DNA from: an uncultured Clostridia bacterium
GTDB lineage: Bacteria; Bacillota; Clostridia; Christensenellales; Borkfalkiaceae
Assembly (NCBI GenBank): GCA_934278995.1
Contig: CAKQWM010000011.1
Location: 1-64,000 of the forward strand
Reading direction: 5' to 3'
Length of the DNA: 64,000 nt
Within the stretch, counting starts at the first letter, position 1; each line of letters begins with the position of its first letter. Positions 9,874-18,466 of this stretch are shown in pieces. The notes beneath the pieces were generated by a model. It saw nothing but the letters and a program-made list of their open reading frames with translations, had not been told where the DNA came from and ran no database searches. Both the position numbers and the translations under genes were made by a program.

Positions 9874-10425
9874 ATGAAAGAATTTGTTTTGGCAAGCGGT
9901 TCGCCTCGTCGGCGCGATCTTTTAAAAAAAGAAGGCTACGTTTTCAGAGTCGTTCCGTCAACGCTTCCTGAAATAGAAAATCATAATTTAGCGCCGGAGG
10001 TTTACGTCAAAAATCTTGCGATGCATAAAGCCGACGACGTATTTACGCGCGAAAAGACACTTTGTCTGGCGGCGGATACGATTGTGGCTTTTAACGGTAA
10101 AATTTTGGAAAAACCCGTCGATAAGCCCGAAAACGAGCGTTTTTTAAGAATGTTATCGGGTAAATCTCATTACGTTTATACGGGATACGCGATAGTCGAT
10201 AAAGACAAAAAAATTTCAGGTTACGTCGAAACGGAAGTCGTTTTTAATAAGTTATCCGACGAACTTATACGCGATTTCACGGATAAGGGTTTAGGACTTG
10301 ACAAAGCGGGCGGATACGGAATACAGGACGGTTATCCGCTCGTTAAAGAATATATCGGAAGTTTTACCAACGTTATGGGGCTTCCGATGGAAAAAATTAA
10401 CGAGTTACTTAAGGAGTTGTTATGA
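9874..10425 (+). CDS. maf: Maf family nucleotide pyrophosphatase
   Basis: Maf proteins hydrolyse non-canonical or pyrimidine nucleoside triphosphates to monophosphates and have been linked to septum control. The N-terminal LASGSPRRRDLL signature, the AADTIV strand, and EKPVDKPEN are all visible in 183 residues, the usual length. The stop codon overlaps the start of the mreB-like gene in an ATGA, so the two are likely translationally coupled, and maf next to mreB is a familiar neighbourhood. Confidence 0.95.
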   Translation: MKEFVLASGSPRRRDLLKKEGYVFRVVPSTLPEIENHNLAPEVYVKNLAMHKADDVFTREKTLCLAADTIVAFNGKILEKPVDKPENERFLRMLSGKSHYVYTGYAIVDKDKKISGYVETEVVFNKLSDELIRDFTDKGLGLDKAGGYGIQDGYPLVKEYIGSFTNVMGLPMEKINELLKELL

Positions 10426-11426
10426 GTAGTAATGTAGTCGCCATCGATATAGGCTCGTCGAATACGGGCATTTATCAGGTCGGGCAAAGCGTGGTCTTAT
10501 TCGAACCGAGCCTCGTTGCTTTTTCCAGTGACGGCGTAAAGGTTAAAGAGGTCGGTTTCGAAGCGAAAAAACTCGTCGGCAGAACGACAGACAGTACGGT
10601 CGTCGTCGCGCCGGTTTTCGAGTCGCAGATAACCGACGAAAAAGCGTGTATTGCCATGCTTGACAGTTTTTTGAATAAAATCACCGTAAAACATTTTTCG
10701 TCGCGCCCGTCGGTCGTGTTGTCGATTCCTTGCGGAGCGTCGCTCGAACAGATCAAATCTTTTGAAAGGGTTTTGCGCGGCGCAAACGTTTCCGATTACG
10801 TTTTTGTGGAATCTCCCGTTTTAACGGCAATCGGGTTAGGACTTCCCATGACCGATTCGTCGCCGGCGTTCATCGTGGATATCGGCGGAGGTTCGACGCA
10901 GATAGCGGCGGTTTCGCTTGACGGTATAATTTGCGGAATTTCCGTAAATATGGGAGGCATGAGCATAGACGCCATGATTATGAGTTTTATCCGCGAGCGT
11001 TACGGCGTGAGAATAGGCTCGTTGACGGCGGAAACGGTAAAACAAAAAATTTGTTCGCTTATAGACGGCGACATGACTGCCATGAACGTAAGCGGGCAGG
11101 CTGTCGATACGGGGCGGCCCCATTCGGTACGCATAACGTCGCAAGACTTAAAAGATACGGTACGGCTTTTCTTCGATAAAATATTCCAGATAACGGGTAT
11201 GGTTTTATCCAAATTACCCGCGGAAGTTTCCGCAGACGTAAGAAAAAGCGGAATATACTTTTCCGGCGGCGTTTCCAAAACTCCGGGGCTGGAAGAATAT
11301 TTCCGTGAAAAAATGGATATGCGCGCCAACGTATTTTCCGACGCAGAAGTCGCTACTATTCTTGGCGGGGGCATTATTGCAGAAAACAAACAACTGTTGA
11401 AAAAATTAAGATTAAATAAAAAATAA
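10422..11426 (+). CDS. MreB-like actin-family rod-shape protein
   Basis: A 334-residue actin-fold protein of the MreB/Mbl type, filament proteins that guide cell-wall synthesis along the membrane. Phosphate-1 (AIDIGSSNTGIY), phosphate-2 (VDIGGGSTQIAAVSLDG) and a C-terminal adenosine motif (IYFSGGVSKTPGLEEYF) are present. The sequence is divergent from standard MreB, where the first motif is usually DLGTANT, so it may be an Mbl/MreBH-type paralogue. The gene overlaps maf by four bases and has an AAGGAG SD. A terminator follows. Confidence 0.85.
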   Translation: MSSNVVAIDIGSSNTGIYQVGQSVVLFEPSLVAFSSDGVKVKEVGFEAKKLVGRTTDSTVVVAPVFESQITDEKACIAMLDSFLNKITVKHFSSRPSVVLSIPCGASLEQIKSFERVLRGANVSDYVFVESPVLTAIGLGLPMTDSSPAFIVDIGGGSTQIAAVSLDGIICGISVNMGGMSIDAMIMSFIRERYGVRIGSLTAETVKQKICSLIDGDMTAMNVSGQAVDTGRPHSVRITSQDLKDTVRLFFDKIFQITGMVLSKLPAEVSADVRKSGIYFSGGVSKTPGLEEYFREKMDMRANVFSDAEVATILGGGIIAENKQLLKKLRLNKK

Positions 11427-11443
11427 AAAATTTAAACGCAAAT

Positions 11444-11471
11444 AAAAACGGCTCTAAAAAGAGCCGTTTTT
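11444..11471. terminator. Bidirectional Rho-independent terminator
   Basis: AAAAACGGCTC and GAGCCGTTTTT pair around a 6-base loop, with A- and T-runs on the two sides. It serves the convergent mreB-like and TtcA-type genes. Confidence 0.9.
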
Positions 11472-11479
11472 GGTCGGAT

Positions 11480-12280
11480 TTACAGGGCTTTGTCGCTTGT
11501 CGAACCGTCTGTAACGACGTTTTCGTCTGCTTTTGTTTCAAACTTCTTCATTTTTGCCATTGCTTCGCCGAAAAGGTGGTTTCTTTCAGGATGATAAATT
11601 GCCGAAAGCATTCTGTCCTTCGCAAAAGGGATATCCTTTTTTATGGAAGCGATAAGTTCTTTTACGTACTGACGCTTCGTGTGCTTGTCGGCGGGGCATG
11701 GGTTATGTATTACGGGGTTACGTTTTGCAAACGCCGCGACGTCTTTTTCTTCGACATATATCATGGGGCGGATAACGGTTACTTCGGAACGCGATAAATA
11801 AGTAATCGGTTCAAAAGTGGAAAATCTGCCTTCGAAAATCATCGATAAAAAGAAAGTTTCGATAAGATCGTCCGCGTGATGTCCCAAAGCGAGTTTGTTG
11901 CAACCGAGTTTTTTAGCGACGGTATTTAAAGCGCCGCGTCTCATTTTACTGCACAGACTGCACGGATTTTTTTCCTTTCTTATATCGAAAAGTATGGGGC
12001 CTATATCGGTTTTTTCTATAACGTATTCAACGCCTAAATCCTCGCAATAGCGTTTCATTGAAGAAATTTCTTCCTCGTCGTAATCAAGCCCCATATCGAC
12101 GGTTATCGCTACGAGAGAAAATTTTTTCGGATAAAACAAACGAAGTTTAGATAAAAGAGTTAACAAAGTAACGCTGTCTTTTCCGCCGGAAAGACCTACC
12201 GCGATGCGGTCGTTTTCGTCAATCATTCCGAAAGTATCTACGGCGCGCCTCAGCGGCGACAAAAGTTGTTGTGAAGTCAT
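11480..12280 (-). CDS. TtcA-type PP-loop ATPase, probable tRNA thiolation enzyme
   Basis: A 266-residue PP-loop ATPase with the SGGKDS adenylation loop, a CSLC motif (PCSLCSKMRRG), the GHHADD segment and a further Cys in NPCPADKHTKR. This pattern fits the TtcA family, which thiolates C32 of tRNA using an Fe-S cluster. The longer reading frame begins 19 codons earlier, but the ATG at 12280 has a well-placed AAGGTG SD and matches the family start, so I chose it. It diverges from the exporter gene at 12360. Confidence 0.88.
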   Translation of the reverse strand: MTSQQLLSPLRRAVDTFGMIDENDRIAVGLSGGKDSVTLLTLLSKLRLFYPKKFSLVAITVDMGLDYDEEEISSMKRYCEDLGVEYVIEKTDIGPILFDIRKEKNPCSLCSKMRRGALNTVAKKLGCNKLALGHHADDLIETFFLSMIFEGRFSTFEPITYLSRSEVTVIRPMIYVEEKDVAAFAKRNPVIHNPCPADKHTKRQYVKELIASIKKDIPFAKDRMLSAIYHPERNHLFGEAMAKMKKFETKADENVVTDGSTSDKAL

Positions 12281-12359
12281 TTTTTGCACCTTAATAATAC
12301 GAATATTACAAAATAAATATATAGTATTTTCAATCAAAAATCAATTTTTTGCGAGGCTT

Positions 12360-12980
12360 ATGGCAGAGTTAGTGGTAAATTTTTTACAATCGGGGATAAA
12401 GAACCCTTATATACTCGTAATTTTAGTGGCGATGTTTCCGCTTATCGAGCTGAAAGGCGCCATACCTATCGGTATGCGCTTAGGTCTCGATTTATGGGAA
12501 AGCGCCCTTCTTTCTTACGTTGGTTCGACCTTGATAGTAATACCGATATTTTTTCTTTTGATTTACGTTTTCAAACTGTTGAAAAAGATTCCTTTTATCG
12601 GAAAAATCGTCTGCAAACTCGAGGCTTTGTTTGAACGAAAAGCAGAAAAAATTTCCGAAAAGTCGGGCGATAAACCGGAAGAAATTAAACGGCGGTTTTT
12701 AATGACGGCGTTATTTGTTTTCGTTGCGGTACCGCTTCCTTTAACGGGCGTATGGACGGGAACGGCGATAGCGGTGTTTTTGAATATGAAGTTTAAAGAC
12801 TCTTTATTGCCACTTGCCTCAGGTAATCTTATTGCCGGCGCGTTTATTACGATAATTACCTTTTTGTTTAAAGATTACGTTGACGTTATAATAAACTGCA
12901 TGCTTATTTTAGCAATCGTAATGCTTGTCGTTTTGATAATTAAAATAGCGGTATCGAAACCGAAAGAAATTCAAAAATAA
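12360..12980 (+). CDS. Small multidrug export family membrane protein
   Basis: A 206-residue integral membrane protein with about four or five hydrophobic segments and a charged loop in the middle (KAEKISEKSGDKPEEIKR). The stretch FPLIELKGAIPIGMRLG resembles the Pfam small multidrug export family (COG2426), whose real substrate is poorly known. An open frame extends 52 codons upstream, but the ATG at 12360, with GCGAGG before it and just ahead of the first membrane segment, is the better start. Confidence 0.8.
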   Translation: MAELVVNFLQSGIKNPYILVILVAMFPLIELKGAIPIGMRLGLDLWESALLSYVGSTLIVIPIFFLLIYVFKLLKKIPFIGKIVCKLEALFERKAEKISEKSGDKPEEIKRRFLMTALFVFVAVPLPLTGVWTGTAIAVFLNMKFKDSLLPLASGNLIAGAFITIITFLFKDYVDVIINCMLILAIVMLVVLIIKIAVSKPKEIQK

Positions 12981-12983
12981 GCG

Positions 12984-13010
12984 GATAATCGACTTATAGA
13001 AGGACTTTTT
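12984..13010 (+). repeat. 27-nt dispersed motif
   Basis: GATAATCGACTTATAG then AAGGACTTTTT, one of the best matches. It lies in the short gap between the exporter gene and queH. Confidence 0.8.
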
Positions 13011-13028
13011 GAATAATAGTAACGGAAT

Positions 13029-13655
13029 ATGAAACAAAATTACGACAAAGAATTTATCTTTTACGCGGAAAATTTGCGAAAAAAAGAAAAACTGTTGATG
13101 CACGCTTGTTGCGCGCCTTGTTCGTCGGCGGTTCTTGAAAGGGTAACGCCTTATTTTGACGTTACTTTATACTTTTATAATCCGAACATTACCGATAAAA
13201 ACGAATACGATTACAGATTAAGCGAACTTTATCGGTTCGTAACCGCCGTTTACGGAGATACGGTAAAAATAATCGAAGGCGAGTACGACGTAGAAAAGTT
13301 TTACCGTCTTTCTGCGGGAAAAGAAAATCTTTTAGAAGGCGGCGAGAGGTGCTTTTTATGTTATTATGAAAGGCTTTTAAGAACAGCGGAGCGGGCAAAA
13401 GTCGGGCTATACGACTGTTTTTGCACTACTTTAACGGTAAGCCCGTATAAAAACGCCGAAAAAATCAACGAACTCGGAAAAGAAATTTCATTAAAAACGG
13501 GCGTTGCGTTTTTGCCCTCCGACTTCAAAAAAAGGCAAGGCTACGTCAGATCTATAGAGTTATCGAAAGAGTACGGTTTATACAGACAAAATTATTGCGG
13601 ATGCGAATTTTCCGCAAAAATTGCCGAAAACAAAAAGGGCAACGAGCATATTTGA
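13029..13655 (+). CDS. queH: Epoxyqueuosine reductase QueH
   Basis: QueH carries out the last step of queuosine synthesis, reducing epoxyqueuosine in tRNA with a 4Fe-4S cluster. The 208-residue protein has the diagnostic paired cysteines HACCAPCSSA (about residue 30), FYNPNI, RCFLCYYERL and the C-terminal YCGCEFS. It stands in for QueG in many Firmicutes. Other queuosine genes are not in this window. Confidence 0.95.
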   Translation: MKQNYDKEFIFYAENLRKKEKLLMHACCAPCSSAVLERVTPYFDVTLYFYNPNITDKNEYDYRLSELYRFVTAVYGDTVKIIEGEYDVEKFYRLSAGKENLLEGGERCFLCYYERLLRTAERAKVGLYDCFCTTLTVSPYKNAEKINELGKEISLKTGVAFLPSDFKKRQGYVRSIELSKEYGLYRQNYCGCEFSAKIAENKKGNEHI

Positions 13656-13685
13656 CGGGTTTTTTGCGCGGTTTGGGTTTATTAC

Positions 13686-13714
13686 TTTACAAACCGCCTT
13701 TTTTATTATAAAAT
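13686..13714 (+). promoter_or_regulatory. Promoter of the DUF512 gene, possibly leaderless
   Basis: TTTACA, a 17-base spacer and TAAAAT. The ATG at 13724 is only 9 bases past the -10 box, so the transcript would begin almost at the start codon. No SD is present. Confidence 0.6.
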
Positions 13715-13723
13715 ATACTTGGT

Positions 13724-15001
13724 ATGTTAACCATTAAAAGTATGGACAAAAACGGAATCGGCGAAGAAATAGGGCTTGAAGTCGGCGACGAGATTTTAAA
13801 ATTCGACGGCTACGATGCGGAAGATATTCTCGATTACCTTTATTACGACGCAAAGGACAGGTTTACGATGACCGTCGGCACGCGCGGAAAAGAAGTCGAG
13901 TGCGAAATCGAAAAAGACGACGACGAAACGCTTGGGCTTAACTTCGTTTCCGACGGGCTTGATATGAAGATTTGTCGGAACGATTGTATTTTTTGCTTCG
14001 TTGCTCAACTTCCTGCAGGCTTACGGGACAGTCTTTACGTTAAAGACGACGATTACCGTCAGAGTTTTTTATGCGGTAATTACGTAACGCTTACGAACGT
14101 TTGCGATAAAGATATCGAAAGAATAATAAGACTTCGTTTGTCGCCCATGTATATTTCGGTACATACTTTATACGACGGCTTGCGTGAAAAAATGTTGAAC
14201 AACCGCTTTGCGGGACGACTTTACGGCATGCTTAAAAAACTGGACGACGGCGGAATAGAAATGCATACGCAAATCGTGCTTGTAAAGGGTGTAAACGACG
14301 GCGAACCTTTGAAATATACGTGCGAAAAACTCGCTTTATTAAAAAACGTAAAAACGCTTGCCGTCGTGCCGTGCGGAATTTCCGGACACAGAGAAGGATT
14401 AACGAAAATTGAAGATATCGACGAAAAATATTCCCGTGATCTTATCGAAACCGTTGAAAGTTTAAATAAAAAACTCGGGCGTCGCTTTATTTTTGCTGCC
14501 GACGATTTTTACGTAAGGGCAAAAGCGCCTTTCTTAAATTACGACGCCTACGGGGATTTCGAGCAGATAGAAAACGGCGTGGGTATGTTTACGTCTTTTA
14601 TCCACGATTATAACGAAGTATGCGAAAAATCGACCTATAGGCGGACTTTTTTGCTTGTAACGGGTGTCGCCGCCGCTCCTTTTATTACAAAATACGCAAA
14701 AAAAACCGAAGAATACGTTGAAGGGCTTAAAACTTACGTCATAGCGCCCGTCAATAAATTTTTCGGGCATACCATAACGTGCGCGGGGTTACTTACCGGA
14801 GGGGACGTAGCCGAAGCAATACTTAATTTCAAAGAAGAATACGACGAGGTAATATTACCTAAAAATATGATGAAGGAAACGGAAAACGTTTTCCTTGACG
14901 GAATGACGCTCGAAAGTTTACGACAAAAAATAGGGAAACCCGTAAAAATTATCGAAGTACAAGGCAATCATTTTTTCAACGCCTTAGCGGGCAAGGAGTA
15001 A
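13724..15001 (+). CDS. DUF512 family PDZ and Fe-S protein
   Basis: A 425-residue cytosolic protein. Residues about 1-60 look like a PDZ domain (GIGEEIGLEVGDEILKFDG). A Cys-rich CRNDCIFCFVAQLP motif near residue 85 suggests a radical-SAM-like or Fe-S site, and a DUF512 domain follows. The exact reaction is unknown. It sits directly upstream of der with only three bases between, an arrangement common in Firmicutes. A dispersed-motif copy is embedded at 14625-14652. Confidence 0.85.
   Translation: MLTIKSMDKNGIGEEIGLEVGDEILKFDGYDAEDILDYLYYDAKDRFTMTVGTRGKEVECEIEKDDDETLGLNFVSDGLDMKICRNDCIFCFVAQLPAGLRDSLYVKDDDYRQSFLCGNYVTLTNVCDKDIERIIRLRLSPMYISVHTLYDGLREKMLNNRFAGRLYGMLKKLDDGGIEMHTQIVLVKGVNDGEPLKYTCEKLALLKNVKTLAVVPCGISGHREGLTKIEDIDEKYSRDLIETVESLNKKLGRRFIFAADDFYVRAKAPFLNYDAYGDFEQIENGVGMFTSFIHDYNEVCEKSTYRRTFLLVTGVAAAPFITKYAKKTEEYVEGLKTYVIAPVNKFFGHTITCAGLLTGGDVAEAILNFKEEYDEVILPKNMMKETENVFLDGMTLESLRQKIGKPVKIIEVQGNHFFNALAGKE
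14625..14652 (+). repeat. 27-nt dispersed motif inside the DUF512 gene
   Basis: AATCGACCTATAG then GCGGACTTTTTT. It is translated as part of KSTYRRTF. Confidence 0.75.
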
Positions 15002-15004
15002 TTT

Positions 15005-16315
15005 ATGAAACCGATTGTTGCAATCGTAGGAAGACCAAACGTCGGCAAATCGACTTTTTTCAATAAAATAACCGGTACGAAAATCGCTATCGTGGAGGAC
15101 AAGCCCGGCGTTACGCGCGACAGAATTTATTGCGACGCCGAATGGTGCGGATATAATTTTACCATGATAGACACGGGCGGTATTGAACTGAAAAGCGAAG
15201 ACGAAATGTGGAAGCATATAAAAAAGCAGGCGGAAATAGCAATCGAAACCGCCGACGTCATTGTTTTTATGTGTAGCGCAAAAGACGGCGTTACTTCCGC
15301 CGACCGCGACGTCGCAGATAAACTTCGTCGTTCCAAAAAACCGATAATTCTTGCGGTTAATAAACTCGACAATTTCAAAAAAGAAGACCTTTTCGAGTTT
15401 TACGAACTCGGTTTAGGAGATCCTATAGGGCTTTCTTCCGAACAATCGAAGGGTTTTGGCGATCTTCTCGAAGAAATTTGTCAATATATAGATAAAATCG
15501 AGGAAGAGGACGAAGGCGACGTTATAAAAATTGCCGTGGTCGGGAAACCGAACGCCGGAAAGTCGAGCCTTGTGAACGCCGTCCTCGGTTACGACAGAAC
15601 CATAGTTTCGGATATTTCGGGAACCACGCGGGACGCTATCGATACGCCTTTTACTTTAGACGGACAAAAATATAAAATTATCGATACCGCGGGCATAAGA
15701 AAGAAAAAAGCCGTTGACGAGGATATAGAATATTATTCTGTCGTAAGGGCTTTCGGCGCGGTGCGTCGAGCCGACGTAAGTCTGCTCGTCGTTGACAGTA
15801 CGCAAGGTCTTACCGAGCAAGACGTAAAAATAGCGGGGTATATTCACGAACAGGCTAAACCGTCCGTTATAGTGATGAATAAATGGGACGCCGTAGAAAA
15901 AGACACGTTCACCGTCGAGAGTTTCAGAAAGAAACTCGACTGCGACCTTGCTTTTATGGATTATTACCGCGCGGTGTTTATTTCGGCAAAAACCGGTCAG
16001 AGGCTTCCTAAGGTCCTGGAGGCTGCGAAACTTTCTCTCGAAAGCGCCGGACGCAGAATTACCACGGGTACGTTGAACGACGTCATAAACGACGCCGTCA
16101 GAATGAACGAACCGCCTTCTTTTCACGGCAAACGTCTTAAAATATATTACAGCGTTCAGGACGGCGTATGCCCGCCGACGTTTATAATCTTCGTAAACGA
16201 CTCTACGCTCGTTCATTTTTCATACAAAAGATACATTGAGAACGTTATAAGAAAAGCGTTTGATTTTCAAGGTACTCCGATAAGAATAATTTTCAGAGAA
16301 AAAAGCGAGGAATAA
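15005..16315 (+). CDS. der: Ribosome assembly GTPase Der (EngA)
   Basis: Der is a double GTPase needed for assembly of the 50S ribosomal subunit. The 436 residues contain two complete G domains: GRPNVGKST with DTGG and NKLD in the first, and GKPNAGKSS with DTAG and MNKWD in the second. A C-terminal KH-like domain follows. An AAGGAG SD precedes the ATG. It lies in a tight series with the DUF512 gene and plsY. Confidence 0.98.
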   Translation: MKPIVAIVGRPNVGKSTFFNKITGTKIAIVEDKPGVTRDRIYCDAEWCGYNFTMIDTGGIELKSEDEMWKHIKKQAEIAIETADVIVFMCSAKDGVTSADRDVADKLRRSKKPIILAVNKLDNFKKEDLFEFYELGLGDPIGLSSEQSKGFGDLLEEICQYIDKIEEEDEGDVIKIAVVGKPNAGKSSLVNAVLGYDRTIVSDISGTTRDAIDTPFTLDGQKYKIIDTAGIRKKKAVDEDIEYYSVVRAFGAVRRADVSLLVVDSTQGLTEQDVKIAGYIHEQAKPSVIVMNKWDAVEKDTFTVESFRKKLDCDLAFMDYYRAVFISAKTGQRLPKVLEAAKLSLESAGRRITTGTLNDVINDAVRMNEPPSFHGKRLKIYYSVQDGVCPPTFIIFVNDSTLVHFSYKRYIENVIRKAFDFQGTPIRIIFREKSEE

Positions 16316-16316
16316 A

Positions 16317-17174
16317 ATGAATTTTGCTTCACTTTGGTGGTCTTTTGCTCTGCTTATCGTCGGCTCCTATCTTTTCGGAAGTTTAAACAACGCCATTACG
16401 CTTTCATCCTTGGCGGGGAAAGATATCCGGAAAATGGGAAGCGGTAACCCGGGAACGATGAACGTAAGCCGTACGCTCGGCTTGAAAGCCGCGCTTTTGG
16501 TTCTTGCTCTCGATATTTTAAAAGGCGTTATTCCGACTCTTGTTGCGACGCTCGTATTTTCCGACGAATTATTCGACTTATCCACGCTGCCCGTTTCGGT
16601 AATGGCAAAATACATGGCGGGGTTCTTCGCCGTTCTCGGGCATATTTTCCCTTTCTATTATCGGTTTAAAGGCGGTAAGGGTATCGCTACGACGATAGGG
16701 GTGTTTTTGGTTTGCAATACCGTCGTCGCGTTGATTTTCGCAATCGTTGCGCTTTGTTTTATTCTTTTTACGGGAATAGGCTCTATGGGTTCGTTTCTGG
16801 CAACGACGCCCCCCGCTATTTTTGCAAGCATGAGTATATACAGGGATTATCTCGTAAAAGAACCGGTTGTGGAATATAAAATCGCTTATCTGATTTTCGT
16901 CAACGCTTTTATTATGGGGATAGTCGCGCTTACCTGGATAGCGCACAGAGAAAACATAAAACGGCTTTTGTCGGGCGACGAACACCCTACCGAATGGTAT
17001 CAGATGATAAAGGACATATCTTTGAAAAAACGTTTGAAAAGCAAGTCGGAAAAAGCCGAACTTCATTTTGAAGCGACGGATAACGACGTAAAAAAACCGA
17101 TAAAAACAGACCTTGACGATTCTTCCGATGATATTTGCGCCGATGACGAAAATAAGGCGAAAACCGACCTATAG
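16317..17174 (+). CDS. plsY: Glycerol-3-phosphate acyltransferase PlsY
   Basis: PlsY is a membrane enzyme that moves the acyl group from acyl-phosphate to glycerol-3-phosphate, the first step of phospholipid synthesis. The SLAGKDIRKMGSGNPGTMNV and YRFKGGKGIATT motifs are clear. The core ends near residue 215. A further ~70 hydrophilic residues rich in Lys, Asp and Glu form an extra cytoplasmic tail not usual in the family. The TAG stop codon lies inside a dispersed-motif copy. The GAGGA SD overlaps the end of der. Confidence 0.95.
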   Translation: MNFASLWWSFALLIVGSYLFGSLNNAITLSSLAGKDIRKMGSGNPGTMNVSRTLGLKAALLVLALDILKGVIPTLVATLVFSDELFDLSTLPVSVMAKYMAGFFAVLGHIFPFYYRFKGGKGIATTIGVFLVCNTVVALIFAIVALCFILFTGIGSMGSFLATTPPAIFASMSIYRDYLVKEPVVEYKIAYLIFVNAFIMGIVALTWIAHRENIKRLLSGDEHPTEWYQMIKDISLKKRLKSKSEKAELHFEATDNDVKKPIKTDLDDSSDDICADDENKAKTDL

Positions 17175-17183
17175 GCGGGTTTA
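17159..17183 (+). repeat. 27-nt dispersed motif at the plsY stop codon
   Basis: AAAACCGACCTATAG then GCGGGTTTA. The TATAG core supplies the plsY stop codon at 17172-17174. Confidence 0.75.
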
Positions 17184-17188
17184 TTAGT

Positions 17189-18094
17189 ATGTTTGGTTTA
17201 AAAAATTACAATTTTGATAAAGAAAAAGCGCCTTGCTACAAGCCCGCGGTTTCGTTTTCTTATTCGATGATTTCGGTTATCGCGGTTACTTTTATCGCCG
17301 CGATTATAAGAAAAATCGCAAATTTCGACGACGGTAATTTATTAGTGTACGCAAGCGGTTTTTTTCTTATAAGTCTGGCGCTTTTTTCAGGTTCTTTACT
17401 TACGGTAAAAATCAACGCGCTTAAGTTTTCCGACGTAACGAAATTCAAGTTTTCGCCAAAATTTATCGCGGTAATCGTATTGACCTTGTTCGGCACCGTT
17501 TTCGGGTTCGGCAAACTTAACGATTATTTCGTGGCGTTTCTCGAAAAATTCGGGTACGTACCGGACGCAATAACCTTGCCGGAAAAATCCGCGCTTTCCG
17601 TAATTGTCAGCGTTTTGTTTATCGCGGTCATTCCCGCAATAACGGAAGAGTTTCTTTTCAGAGGGCTTATATTGAAAGCAAGCAAATATTTCGGCAACGT
17701 TTTTGCCGTAATTATTTCCGCTTTGGCGTTTTCGCTTTATCACATGTCGCCGGCGCAGACGATATATCAGTTCGTTATCGGCGTCGTGTACGGCTTTGTA
17801 GCGCTCGGTGCAAACAGCGTCCTTCCGACGATGATTCTGCACTTTTTAAACAACTTTTTAATCATTGCCTTTCATTATTTTTATCCGACGTTCGCAATTT
17901 CTTTCGCTGTCGGAATAATACTTATGATAGCGGGCGTCGCGGCGGTATCTATAGGGCTTTTCATCGCTCTTAAAGGCTTTGATTTTAAAAAGTCGCCCAA
18001 ACGCGAAAAAAAGGAAAAAGCGGAATATTTTATGCTTGTATCGCCCGGTTTTTTTATCTGTTTGGTTATGTGGATTTTGCAACTTTTTGTCTGA
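17189..18094 (+). CDS. CPBP family intramembrane protease
   Basis: A 301-residue protein with about eight hydrophobic segments. It carries the CPBP (Abi) glutamyl protease signature: EEFLFRGLI near residue 153, then the conserved His in SLYHMSP and in LHFLNNF. Such proteins process prenylated or other membrane peptides; some give bacteriocin immunity. It starts 14 bases after plsY. Its TGA stop overlaps the next copy of the dispersed motif. Confidence 0.88.
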   Translation: MFGLKNYNFDKEKAPCYKPAVSFSYSMISVIAVTFIAAIIRKIANFDDGNLLVYASGFFLISLALFSGSLLTVKINALKFSDVTKFKFSPKFIAVIVLTLFGTVFGFGKLNDYFVAFLEKFGYVPDAITLPEKSALSVIVSVLFIAVIPAITEEFLFRGLILKASKYFGNVFAVIISALAFSLYHMSPAQTIYQFVIGVVYGFVALGANSVLPTMILHFLNNFLIIAFHYFYPTFAISFAVGIILMIAGVAAVSIGLFIALKGFDFKKSPKREKKEKAEYFMLVSPGFFICLVMWILQLFV

Positions 18095-18119
18095 TAACGG
18101 GCTTATAGGGGTATTTTTT
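18093..18119 (+). repeat. 27-nt dispersed motif at the end of the CPBP gene
   Basis: GATAACGGGCTTATAG then GGGTATTTTTTA. The gene's TGA stop overlaps its first bases. Confidence 0.75.
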
Positions 18120-18132
18120 ATAAAAAACGTAT

Positions 18133-18426
18133 TAGGGCTTCCAATCTTATCACTAATTATTTTTGCGGGAATAAATCGGTTTTTGCTGTGTTAAACTCCC
18201 ATCACCGTACGTATAGTACACTTTCGGTCGTTTGCCTTGCAAAAACTTTAACCTAAAGAGGCGATTTCTTCGCCGCAAAAATGCTTCGCACCTAAAAGAG
18301 CGCATTTAAAGATGATTTTTCGTGAGCGTAAGGGATGCCGAACTATCCGTACTGCGATCGAGCGGTCACGGAAAAGGGCTGAAAAGTCGCCTTTTCGGTA
18401 ATTAGCGATGACGAATGGAATCCCTA
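18133..18426. mobile_element. Complete MITE-like element (copy 2)
   Basis: A 294-bp non-coding element bounded by imperfect terminal inverted repeats of about 28 bp. The left end reads TAGGGCTTCCAATC and continues to CTAATTA. The right end, reverse-complemented, reads TAGGGATTCCATTC and continues to GCTAATTA. TA dinucleotides at both tips fit the TA target preference of Tc1/mariner/IS630-type transposition. No open reading frame for a transposase is present, so it would need one in trans. Its right part matches bases 1-76 and its left part matches 24656-24735. It fills most of the gap between the CPBP gene and rlmH. Confidence 0.85.
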
Positions 18427-18466
18427 TAAAAACAAATTATAAATCAATTTAAACAACGAAAAATTT

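Noticed and set aside
16578..17066. 162-codon frame antisense to plsY
   Set aside because: Shadow of a real gene with no independent support.
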